A stretch of 54,143 nt of DNA, from positions 1 to 54,143 of the forward strand of contig SUZO01000014.1 of NCBI GenBank assembly GCA_015059805.1, written 5' to 3'. Shown here piece by piece: positions 14,952-21,811 of this stretch (position 1 is its first letter; every line of letters begins with the position of its first letter). The notes beneath the pieces are model-generated. The model made no database searches and was not told where the DNA came from. It saw only the letters and a program-made list of their open reading frames with translations. This DNA is from Rikenellaceae bacterium. GTDB lineage: Bacteria > Bacteroidota > Bacteroidia > Bacteroidales > Rikenellaceae. Position numbers and translations under genes: made by a program.

Positions 14952-17855
14952 TTATTTTACAGTTACCTTTGATGCGTCTGTTACAAGTGTTGAGATATTC
15001 TCAGTTGTAAGAGCTACACCGTCAAGTGTGCAATTCTCAAAAGAGATATTAGCAATTGGATCAACTGTAAATCCAGCCTCAAACTTACATCCTACGAACT
15101 CTGTTGGAGCGTATGGACGGCAGTAGGCGTAGCCACTACCTTCACCAAATGTACAGTTTACAAATTTAGCATCACCAAGAGTAGCTGCGTAAGATGTCCA
15201 ACCGTAGAATGAACAGTTAGTTGCTTCAAGACCATTATTTGTACCCTGGTCGCAAGAGATTGTATAAACAGTACCAGTTGTTGTTACATTTTCCAAAATA
15301 ACCTTACCGCTATAATCGCTATTGTGGTTGATAAAGATGCCTCGGAATGAACCTGTTACAGTGATATTCTTGATAACACCACCAGTTGTGCTGATACCAG
15401 AATCCCAGGTGCCACCAGCACCCTTGATGTCAAGTATGTGACCATTACCATCGATAGTCTGACCATTCTTAACATTGATACCTGTAGCTCCATAAGCATT
15501 GCTCATATTTGCAGGCTCAATTTTTACGTCATCTTCAAAAATTACATCCTTACCATTCTCAAGAGCTTCAATCAAATCGTCTGCGCTTGAAACAGTATTA
15601 GGTGCAACAATCTCAAACTGCGATATATATGAAAGTGTACTCTCAAGATAAGCCTTCATCTCTGCGTTAGCAACATAGATAACTGTGCCAGGAAGTGTGC
15701 CAGCCATAACGCCGAATGCGTTTGCCACAATAGTGAACTCAGGGGCGTTGATAACCACCTCCTTAAGCTGCTTACAGTCACGGAATGCCTGAGCACCAAA
15801 GTATGTTACGCCAGCGTGGAACTCAATAGACTCTAAACCAGACGCATTAAATGTATTATCCTCAATACGAGTAACGCCTGCAGGGATATTGATAGACTCA
15901 AGTGAAGAGCACTCCTGGAAAGTACCCTTACCCAGTACGGTTACAGACTCTGGAATAACAATATTCTTTAATGCAGTACAAGACTGGAATACGCCTGTAC
16001 CTGCAACGCCAATTGTTGTCAATGTGCTTGGAAGTTCAACTGTCTCAAGAGCGTAGAAACGACGGAAAGTACGGTCATACAGAGTGGTAACACCTTCGTC
16101 AACGACAACCTTCTTAATTGTATTGTTTCCCTCATCACCTGCAACGCCACGACGAATAAGTCCATCCTCAACAATAGAGCCGAGGGTTACCTCTGTGCCA
16201 TCCTCGCTAACGCTCTTAGTAATACCGTATGCATCTGCTCTAACAGAGTTGGTGAAACCATAGCGGATACCGTTTACATCTGGAGAGAATGTATTGCCCT
16301 GGTTGTAGATATTGAGGTTGAGTAGAGCCTTGTGAGCCTCAGCCTTCTCCTCAGAGCCGCCGAAGTCAGCAGCAGTGTAGTTGTGTACCCAGAATGCAGC
16401 GCTAACACCCTTTAGAGTAGAGTTCTTGATAGTAACATTGTTCATGTCATTGCCGCTGTTGAATACGCGAACAGGAACATAGGTAGACTCAAGAGTAGAG
16501 TTCTCTACGTTAAGTGTAACCTCGCCCCAGTTATTGAGGTGAGCAACAAATGCCATATCAGAGCCGCCGAGGTTCTTTGCAGTAATATCCTCAAGGTTGA
16601 GAACTCCACCATTAGTTACATTGAAGATGTTGGTTGAGTTGTTCCAATTCATATTCTCACCCTCGTGCTTAGTCTCAAGAGTACCATTCTTAACAGTCAG
16701 AGTTCCGTGAACATCAAACATATTGTAGTTCGTGCCAATCTGAGTAGATGTTGAGCTGAGTTTCTTGCCGTTAAGGTCAATAGTGAGCTCCTTGCCTTTA
16801 GCAACAGTGTAGAGAGGGTCAGAAGCGCGGGTAACTACTGAATTAAGAACAATGTTGTCCTCAAGGATAATCAAGTCGTATTTGTTATCAGCAAATGCCT
16901 CATTAAACTCTTCAATAGTCTTTACCTTAATAAATGTCTGACCATCAATCTCGCCAGTCTCGCCACCAAACTCAGCGTCAATAGTAACCTCGATTTCAGT
17001 AGGCTTAGTAAGCAGCTCACCGAGGATGTTAGTACGATAGTTCTGCTTAAGTGGAACATCGTTGTAAGAGGTACCAGTGAATGTGAATGCGTCGCCGCTA
17101 GGCTTTTTAGCGTTGAAAGAGAATGCAGCGTTGCTAACCATACCTGTCTTAGGAACGAGCAGGTAGTTCATTGAAAGGAGGGTGTAGTCTGTTTTGAATG
17201 TCTCAGCTGAAGGAACTGCAGTTGCTACGAAAGTAACGGTACTCTTGTTGCCAGTAACATCACCAGTAGCAATGTTAAAACCAGTGTAGGTATCAACCTC
17301 TACTGTGCTGGTAGTAAGCACTACATCACTTGCCTCTACAGCCTCAATGTCGCTATTCTTTACAGCTGCATTGAGCTGAGCGAATGGACGATGCAATGCG
17401 AAAGAGGTAGTCTCTGGGTTAGCAGGGTTGAAGTTAGGAATGAAGTTGTAGAATGCATCACGAACATCGTCGTTAGCGTTCTTGCCCTCATAAACAGCTG
17501 TAACCTGCTTGCCATTAAGAGTGTAGTAACCGCAATCCTTGTTCTGTGCCCAGAATACAAGGTCATACTGCATACCCTTGAGAAGAACAATGTGAACGTT
17601 GAATACGCCTGTGTTGCTCTCTACTGAGCCACACAAATCAGAGAGTTTGTTCTCAGTACCAGCCTCATAGATGTTGTAGAAGAGAATGTTAGCATTCTCA
17701 CCATTACCAAAGGCACGAGTACCAAGCTCTGGAAGAGATGCGGTGAAGGTTACCTCAACCTCGCCGCCGCCGATAGAAGAACTAATGTCCTCCTTCGCAC
17801 ACGATGCTGTCAGCAGAACTGCCACAGCCATCAGAAAACGGAAAATGTTTTTCAT
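14952..17855 (-). CDS. DUF6562-type surface lipoprotein with BspA leucine-rich and beta-helix repeats
   Basis: A 967-aa lipoprotein (lipobox LTASC, Cys19). Residues about 25-300 form a DUF6562/fimbrillin-like domain ending in PLKQNYRTNILGEL. Residues about 310-580 are beta-helix-like, with repeated short Asn- and Thr-rich strands. Residues about 590-725 hold at least four BspA-type LRR_5 units (LPSTLTTIG, IPESVTVLG, IPAGVTRIE and FHAGVTYFG, each with an aromatic/Cys-rich turn such as FQSCTALKNI). Residues about 740-967 return to beta-helix-like repeats. This suggests an exposed adhesin or glycan-contact protein; the ligand is unknown. The first ~45 residues are almost identical to those of the gene at 47346-49790, as are the leader and 3' module, while the middle differs completely. 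Confidence 0.8.
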   Translation of the reverse strand: MKNIFRFLMAVAVLLTASCAKEDISSSIGGGEVEVTFTASLPELGTRAFGNGENANILFYNIYEAGTENKLSDLCGSVESNTGVFNVHIVLLKGMQYDLVFWAQNKDCGYYTLNGKQVTAVYEGKNANDDVRDAFYNFIPNFNPANPETTSFALHRPFAQLNAAVKNSDIEAVEASDVVLTTSTVEVDTYTGFNIATGDVTGNKSTVTFVATAVPSAETFKTDYTLLSMNYLLVPKTGMVSNAAFSFNAKKPSGDAFTFTGTSYNDVPLKQNYRTNILGELLTKPTEIEVTIDAEFGGETGEIDGQTFIKVKTIEEFNEAFADNKYDLIILEDNIVLNSVVTRASDPLYTVAKGKELTIDLNGKKLSSTSTQIGTNYNMFDVHGTLTVKNGTLETKHEGENMNWNNSTNIFNVTNGGVLNLEDITAKNLGGSDMAFVAHLNNWGEVTLNVENSTLESTYVPVRVFNSGNDMNNVTIKNSTLKGVSAAFWVHNYTAADFGGSEEKAEAHKALLNLNIYNQGNTFSPDVNGIRYGFTNSVRADAYGITKSVSEDGTEVTLGSIVEDGLIRRGVAGDEGNNTIKKVVVDEGVTTLYDRTFRRFYALETVELPSTLTTIGVAGTGVFQSCTALKNIVIPESVTVLGKGTFQECSSLESINIPAGVTRIEDNTFNASGLESIEFHAGVTYFGAQAFRDCKQLKEVVINAPEFTIVANAFGVMAGTLPGTVIYVANAEMKAYLESTLSYISQFEIVAPNTVSSADDLIEALENGKDVIFEDDVKIEPANMSNAYGATGINVKNGQTIDGNGHILDIKGAGGTWDSGISTTGGVIKNITVTGSFRGIFINHNSDYSGKVILENVTTTGTVYTISCDQGTNNGLEATNCSFYGWTSYAATLGDAKFVNCTFGEGSGYAYCRPYAPTEFVGCKFEAGFTVDPIANISFENCTLDGVALTTENISTLVTDASKVTVK

Positions 17856-17911
17856 AGTGTTTGTTGATTAAGTTAAATAATGGAAATTTTTGGTTTGTAT
17901 GCAAAATAGTA

Positions 17912-18016
17912 CGGGCGACAAGGACTCTTGTCGCCTGAAAATGTTTCTAAAATCGCGTAACTTATTGATTTATAGATACAAAAATCCCCCCCCCGATTTT
18001 TCGGAGAGGGAATATA
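17912..18016 (-). repeat. Conserved leader block, copy 1 (G9 element plus hairpin)
   Basis: A 105-nt block in the 5' leader that aligns without gaps to 49844-49948. Positions 17971-18016 (46 nt) are identical in both copies. The hairpin region is nearly identical, and the 50 nt between hairpin and G tract have diverged while keeping exact length. It includes the run of nine C on the plus strand (nine G in the transcript) at 17986-17994. Confidence 0.9.
17914..17935 (-). promoter_or_regulatory. Leader hairpin upstream of the DUF6562-type gene (copy 1)
   Basis: GGCGACAAG pairs perfectly with CTTGTCGCC around a 4-nt loop. It lies 58 nt before the start codon and 26 nt after the upstream ORF. 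No T-run follows in the transcript, so it is not a simple terminator. Confidence 0.7.
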
Positions 18017-18045
18017 TATGCAATCATATCTATTCTTGCTATCAT
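17962..18045 (-). CDS. Putative 27-aa upstream ORF (leader peptide) containing the G9 tract
   Basis: On the minus strand ATG at 18045 opens a 27-codon frame ending at TAA 17962-17964. Its core IFPLRKIGGGIFVSI is shared with the upstream ORF at 49888-49974, and the three glycines are encoded by GGG GGG GGG. A second in-frame ATG occurs at 18027. The start lies about 19 nt downstream of the -7 box at 18064-18071, the first possible initiation site in the transcript. No Shine-Dalgarno is seen. Because the core is identical at the DNA level in both copies, selection on peptide and selection on RNA cannot be separated here; translation is a hypothesis. Confidence 0.45.
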   Translation of the reverse strand: MIARIDMIAYIFPLRKIGGGIFVSINQ

Positions 18046-18063
18046 ATCCCGTTTAATATGTAG

Positions 18064-18095
18064 CAAAGTTACTATTTTTGGCTGATAAATCCAAA
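18064..18095 (-). promoter_or_regulatory. Promoter of the first DUF6562-type gene
   Basis: Minus strand: TTTG (18092-18095), 20-nt spacer, TAACTTTG (18064-18071). It implies a leader of about 200 nt. The -7 box is exactly 62 nt from the A/T arm of the G9 element, the same distance as in the second locus. Confidence 0.75.
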
Positions 18096-18111
18096 CCTTT
18101 TTTTGATTTTT

Positions 18112-18507
18112 TTACTTCTTAGCCTCAAGAATTGGCAGATTTGCCTCGGTAGGGATATAGACAACCTTATCTGGAATATTATTCTGCTGGCGCACCCACA
18201 GATACTGGATATAGGTTGTTGTCAGTGAGCCATTCTCAATGCGGATAGCCTCTGCAGCACCCTTAGCACGCTCAATTTCTGCCTGTGCGTTGAGTTTCTC
18301 AGCCTCAAGGTTTGCCTTTGCCTCCTCAATCTTAATCTGGCGATTCTGCTCTGCCTTTGCAAGCTCAGCACGTCCGCTCATCTCCTGCTGCCATACATTA
18401 TACATAGGTATTCCGAACATCAGTCCGAGAATTACGCCAAGGGCGATAAGTGCAAGCACAACAAGTCCCCAAATTGTGCTGGCGGTTGAGTTGTTTTGGT
18501 TTGCCAT
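18112..18507 (-). CDS. Small membrane-anchored coiled-coil protein (SPFH/HflK-like tail)
   Basis: A 131-aa protein with one N-terminal membrane segment (about 12-35: IWGLVVLALIALGVILGLMF). A charged helix follows (about 42-92, rich in Ala, Glu, Lys and Arg: AEQNRQIKIEEAKANLEAEK), predicted to be coiled coil. The remainder (IENGSLTTTYIQYLWVRQQ and IPTEANLPI) resembles the C-terminal part of stomatin/prohibitin/HflK proteins, without their N-terminal SPFH domain. Similar short proteins are common in Bacteroidota and are often named 'membrane protease subunit'. The function is unknown; a scaffold role is only an inference. It follows the rpsU terminator and no clear promoter was found. Confidence 0.6.
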   Translation of the reverse strand: MANQNNSTASTIWGLVVLALIALGVILGLMFGIPMYNVWQQEMSGRAELAKAEQNRQIKIEEAKANLEAEKLNAQAEIERAKGAAEAIRIENGSLTTTYIQYLWVRQQNNIPDKVVYIPTEANLPILEAKK

Positions 18508-18529
18508 ATTATTTAATGTTTAAGGTTTA

Positions 18530-18559
18530 TAAAAAAAGGCAGCCCGATTGGACAGCCTT
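18530..18559 (-). terminator. Intrinsic terminator of rpsU
   Basis: In the transcript AAGGCTGTCC folds onto GGGCTGCCTT (one T-T mismatch) around a 4-nt loop and is followed by a T-run (18530-18537). It could also act as an attenuator for the next gene. Confidence 0.75.
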
Positions 18560-18566
18560 GACTTTG

Positions 18567-18761
18567 CTACTCAGCCTCCTCGCGGTGAAGCTTCTCAACA
18601 TAGATAGCGTGTGCCATTCTCTCGCGCTTTGAGATAGATGGCTTTGTGAAGTACTGGCGAGCGCGAAGCTCCTTCAGAACACCTGTACGCTCATACTTAC
18701 GCTTAAACTTCTTAAGGGCGCGCTCGATATTCTCGCCCTCCTTAACTGGCATGATAATCAT
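18567..18761 (-). CDS. rpsU: 30S ribosomal protein bS21
   Basis: A 64-aa basic protein, MIIMPVKEGENIERALKKFK at the start, with the family core RKYERTGVLKELRARQYF and C-terminal IYVEKLHREE. bS21 binds the small-subunit platform near the 3' end of 16S rRNA. The ATG at 18761 is chosen over the internal ATG at codon 4 because a Shine-Dalgarno (AAGGAG) lies 8 nt upstream. This is unusual in Bacteroidota, where bS21 helps hide the anti-Shine-Dalgarno. It is followed by a terminator, so mostly monocistronic. Confidence 0.96.
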   Translation of the reverse strand: MIIMPVKEGENIERALKKFKRKYERTGVLKELRARQYFTKPSISKRERMAHAIYVEKLHREEAE

Positions 18762-18768
18762 AATATTT

Positions 18769-18775
18769 TCTCCTT
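18769..18775 (-). promoter_or_regulatory. Strong Shine-Dalgarno of rpsU
   Basis: AAGGAGA on the minus strand ends 7-8 nt before the rpsU ATG, an ideal position. Most other starts examined in this window lack a comparable sequence, so it stands out. Confidence 0.75.
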
Positions 18776-18883
18776 TTTAATTTGTTGTTCTAATTTAGTT
18801 TGTTGTTTTGCATTTTGGGTCATTAGTTCGGACTGTTAGTGTTAGTGACACTGCCCTCCCCAGTCTGCCGGCTGTTTGGATTG

Positions 18884-19981
18884 TTACTCAAAAAAATCTA
18901 AAGGAATCTCGCCGAAATGAAGATATGGCTCAAGCGATAAAGCTTGCTCCTCAGTAAATATGTCATCATTTACAATCTCTTCAAACGACTTCCAGCCTCC
19001 TTTCGATTTGCGTAGTTTAATAATCTTGTTTATAGCCTGCCGAGTCATATATGGATGGTACTCCAACTCAGAAGCGGTTGCAAAGTTAATATCAATTTTT
19101 GAAAAAACACAACTATCGCAGCAAATTTCTTTCGAAAATCGTGCAAAATTTTCACTTGTAACACATTTTAACTCTGAAAGTTGGTCAATACTGACAAATC
19201 CACCGAGCAATTTGCGGTACATTACAATGGCACCAGCCGTTTTAGGACCTATGCCGCGCACCGTTACCAGCGTTGCGCTGTCGGCAGAATTTATCTCTAC
19301 CTTACCACCATAGGGTTTTGGCTCTGGGAAGATAACATACCTTGCAAGTGAGTCTGCCATCTCTGTAGATACTGCCCAGCAATCAGCAAGTTCTGCCATA
19401 TTTCTGATACCCTCCGCGCCACTGTCGCGGTAGTCAATAACCGCCTCAGCTTGACGGTAGCTAAAGCCTATAGTTTGCAGATAGGCAATGCCTACGGTGT
19501 CAATTCTGAACTTCTCGTATGGATGAGGTGTACGACTTGCCCGCTTTTGCTCCCACTGCTGATGTCGTAGTTGCTTTAGGGAGTCTACTTTGTCCGTGAC
19601 AGCCCTCGGCTTGGCTCTAAACTGCTCACCAATAACGATATATGGCTGCAGAGCCGAAAACATTGAGTCTGTTACGCCATAGCAGAGCGCAAACTCTTCG
19701 GCAATCTCAAAGACCTTACCACGAGCGCGATATTTGAGTATGGATACGGCAGTGTGTTTCTCAAATCCAAGAGCTAAAAGCTCATTGTAGCTTACCGTAT
19801 TAGGGTCAAAAGTGAAGAGTGAATCTCGCTGTTGTGGTTCAGGCGAGGCTTGCAGCTCTGTGGCAATATGCTCAGTGGCGCTCTCCACCTTAGCTTTGTT
19901 GGCAATAAAAACCACAGCAGTGATGGTGAGAATCATCACTATAAGCACTATCGCACCTGTTGCTTGCTGCTTATCTACCAT
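18884..19981 (-). CDS. ComEA-like helix-hairpin-helix protein with one membrane anchor
   Basis: A 365-aa protein with an N-terminal membrane segment (about 8-30, IVLIVMILTITAVVFIANKA) and repeated helix-hairpin-helix modules: FDPNTVSYNELLALGFEKHT, FRIDTVGIAYLQTIGFSYRQ, VEINSADSATLVTVRGIGPKT and IDINFATASELEYHPYMTRQ. Such repeats bind DNA non-specifically in ComEA and relatives, so a DNA-handling role at the inner membrane is plausible; no other competence gene is present. The start is ATG 19981, which overlaps the upstream stop (TAATG); a GTG at 19987 would lie inside the previous gene. Last gene of the lon-led cluster. Confidence 0.8.
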   Translation of the reverse strand: MVDKQQATGAIVLIVMILTITAVVFIANKAKVESATEHIATELQASPEPQQRDSLFTFDPNTVSYNELLALGFEKHTAVSILKYRARGKVFEIAEEFALCYGVTDSMFSALQPYIVIGEQFRAKPRAVTDKVDSLKQLRHQQWEQKRASRTPHPYEKFRIDTVGIAYLQTIGFSYRQAEAVIDYRDSGAEGIRNMAELADCWAVSTEMADSLARYVIFPEPKPYGGKVEINSADSATLVTVRGIGPKTAGAIVMYRKLLGGFVSIDQLSELKCVTSENFARFSKEICCDSCVFSKIDINFATASELEYHPYMTRQAINKIIKLRKSKGGWKSFEEIVNDDIFTEEQALSLEPYLHFGEIPLDFFE

Positions 19982-21807
19982 TACCACTCAGCTCTATCGT
20001 TAAACAATAGTTTACGGTATTTGAGCGATGGCGAGGCTATAAACTCGCCAATGCCATACTCCTCCCAACGCCTATCTACAGCCTCAATAACCTCAGGCGT
20101 AGATGTTACAACATTTGGAAAACGTGCAGGGTTGCCCTCTACACCTGGAATCTTAACCCTTGCATCTACAGTTACCTTGCCTGCATGTAGAGCTATATCC
20201 CTGCGAGGGTCTGTATTTGCGGCAGCAATCCACAGTAAATCCTCCGCCTCAAAACTCTCGGCACGAGAGTCAAAGAGTGCTATACAGTTGCACCCAACAC
20301 CCTCTTGTGCCGCTATTGCGCTTAGGTCAATATTGAGGGCATTATCGGCAAAAAGTAGTAGTACACTCCACTTTTCAACAAGCGCAGTACTCATCGTAAC
20401 CCCTTCAGGTAGAGTTATATTACTAATGGTAGGGGAGGCATTACTCTCTGTTACCCTCGTAAGGTCTAACGCCATCTTTCCGCCATAGCCACATGTAGAT
20501 GTTGCATGGTCAAGTACGTCGTATATGCCCTCGCCACGAATTATTGACTGTGTAGGATTACAGTTGCGAATTAGGGCTGCAATCTGGTTGCTATCACGCA
20601 CGACTGTACTCTCTGGCGTGAGAATAAGATACTTGTTAAACATCATCTGACCAGCACTCCACATACCCTGAGCAACTTTGGCGCTCTGACCTAAGTATCT
20701 GCTCTTGAGCGAGATGATAGCTATATTGTGTGACGTTCCTGCAGTTGGCATTGTCATATCAACAATCTCTGGCTGCATAACAAGGCGTATAGGTGCAAGG
20801 AATATCCTCTCTGTAGCGATAGATATATAGGCATCCTCCTGTGGTGGAATACCAACCACCGTTGCAGGATATACTGCATCCCTACGGTGTGTTATTGCTG
20901 TGACATGAAAGCGAGGATAGAGGTCTTTGAGTGAGTAGAAGCCGGTGTGGTCGCCAAAATCTCCCTCTATAGCAAGCGGCTCGGAGGTATCTACATAGCC
21001 CTCAATAACAAAGTCGCAATCATCTGGCACATAGATGTCATTTGTTATACACTTGACCAATTTTACTGGCTTACGACGCAAGAAACCAGCCAATAGATAC
21101 TCATCCATATTGTCTGGCATAGGTGCTGTCGCGGCGTAGGTATATGCTGGGTCGCCGCCAATAGCTACCGATACGGGCATAGGTTTGCCTAATGCCTTGT
21201 AGCCATCATAATGTCGTGCGCCAGTCTTGTGGCGATGCCAGTGCATGCCGGTAGTGTGGCTGTCAAAGAGCTGCATGCGGTACATGCCTACGTTTCTCAC
21301 ACCTGTATATGGGTCAAGGGTGTTCACCATTGGCAACGTCACAAAACGACCACCATCGCAACCCCAGCTTTTGAGTATTGGAAGCAGGTCAAGTGACGCC
21401 TTCTCGCCCTTGAGAATAACCTGCTGACACTCCCCACGACGCTTTAGCTTGCGCGGAAACCACTTTGCCACCTCACCAAGCAGAGGAAGCATCTTGAGCT
21501 TGTCAGTAAGGCTCTCTTTGGGTGAGAGTACTTGAGACAGTAGGGCATCAATACGAGCAGATATATCCTCGCTCTTCTCAACCCCTAAAGCAAGCGATAT
21601 GCGCCTCTCGGAGCCCATCATATTTGTTAGGACGGGAAATCCTGTGTCTGTATTCTCAAACAGCAGTGCCTTACCGCCACCAGGACTCTTTGCCTGACGG
21701 TCTGTAAGCTCTGCAATTTCGTAAACAGATGAAACTGGAGTGCCGATGCGAATCAACTCACCGGCACTCTGTAGTGTTGCAATATAATCTTGTAAGTTTT
21801 TGTACAT
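19981..21807 (-). CDS. UbiD family decarboxylase (menaquinone-biosynthesis type)
   Basis: A 608-aa enzyme of the UbiD family, which decarboxylates aromatic or unsaturated acids using prenylated FMN. Motifs: GGGKALLFEN near the N-terminus, GMYRMQLFDSHTTGMHWHRH, the IEGDFGDHTGFYS segment with conserved acidic residues, PPQEDAYI, MPTAGTSHNIAIISLK and CGYGGKMALD. The long form (over 600 aa) is the one usually annotated as menaquinone biosynthesis decarboxylase in Bacteroidota. A UbiX-type prenyltransferase, needed for the cofactor, is not in the window. ATG 21807 lies 4 nt after the transporter's stop; a longer form from 21831 would overlap that gene. Confidence 0.88.
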   Translation of the reverse strand: MYKNLQDYIATLQSAGELIRIGTPVSSVYEIAELTDRQAKSPGGGKALLFENTDTGFPVLTNMMGSERRISLALGVEKSEDISARIDALLSQVLSPKESLTDKLKMLPLLGEVAKWFPRKLKRRGECQQVILKGEKASLDLLPILKSWGCDGGRFVTLPMVNTLDPYTGVRNVGMYRMQLFDSHTTGMHWHRHKTGARHYDGYKALGKPMPVSVAIGGDPAYTYAATAPMPDNMDEYLLAGFLRRKPVKLVKCITNDIYVPDDCDFVIEGYVDTSEPLAIEGDFGDHTGFYSLKDLYPRFHVTAITHRRDAVYPATVVGIPPQEDAYISIATERIFLAPIRLVMQPEIVDMTMPTAGTSHNIAIISLKSRYLGQSAKVAQGMWSAGQMMFNKYLILTPESTVVRDSNQIAALIRNCNPTQSIIRGEGIYDVLDHATSTCGYGGKMALDLTRVTESNASPTISNITLPEGVTMSTALVEKWSVLLLFADNALNIDLSAIAAQEGVGCNCIALFDSRAESFEAEDLLWIAAANTDPRRDIALHAGKVTVDARVKIPGVEGNPARFPNVVTSTPEVIEAVDRRWEEYGIGEFIASPSLKYRKLLFNDRAEW

Positions 21808-21811
21808 ACTA

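Noticed and set aside
17986..17994. C9 run as a sequencing or assembly error
   Set aside because: The same nine-base run with the same flanks occurs independently at 49918-49926, so an error is unlikely, though length errors in homopolymers remain possible.
17980..18001. AAAAATC-G8-GATTTTT palindrome as an intrinsic terminator
   Set aside because: The stem is almost pure A-T with a G-only loop, the reverse of a normal terminator, and the main gene lies downstream. The same bases fit better as part of the upstream ORF or a leader element.
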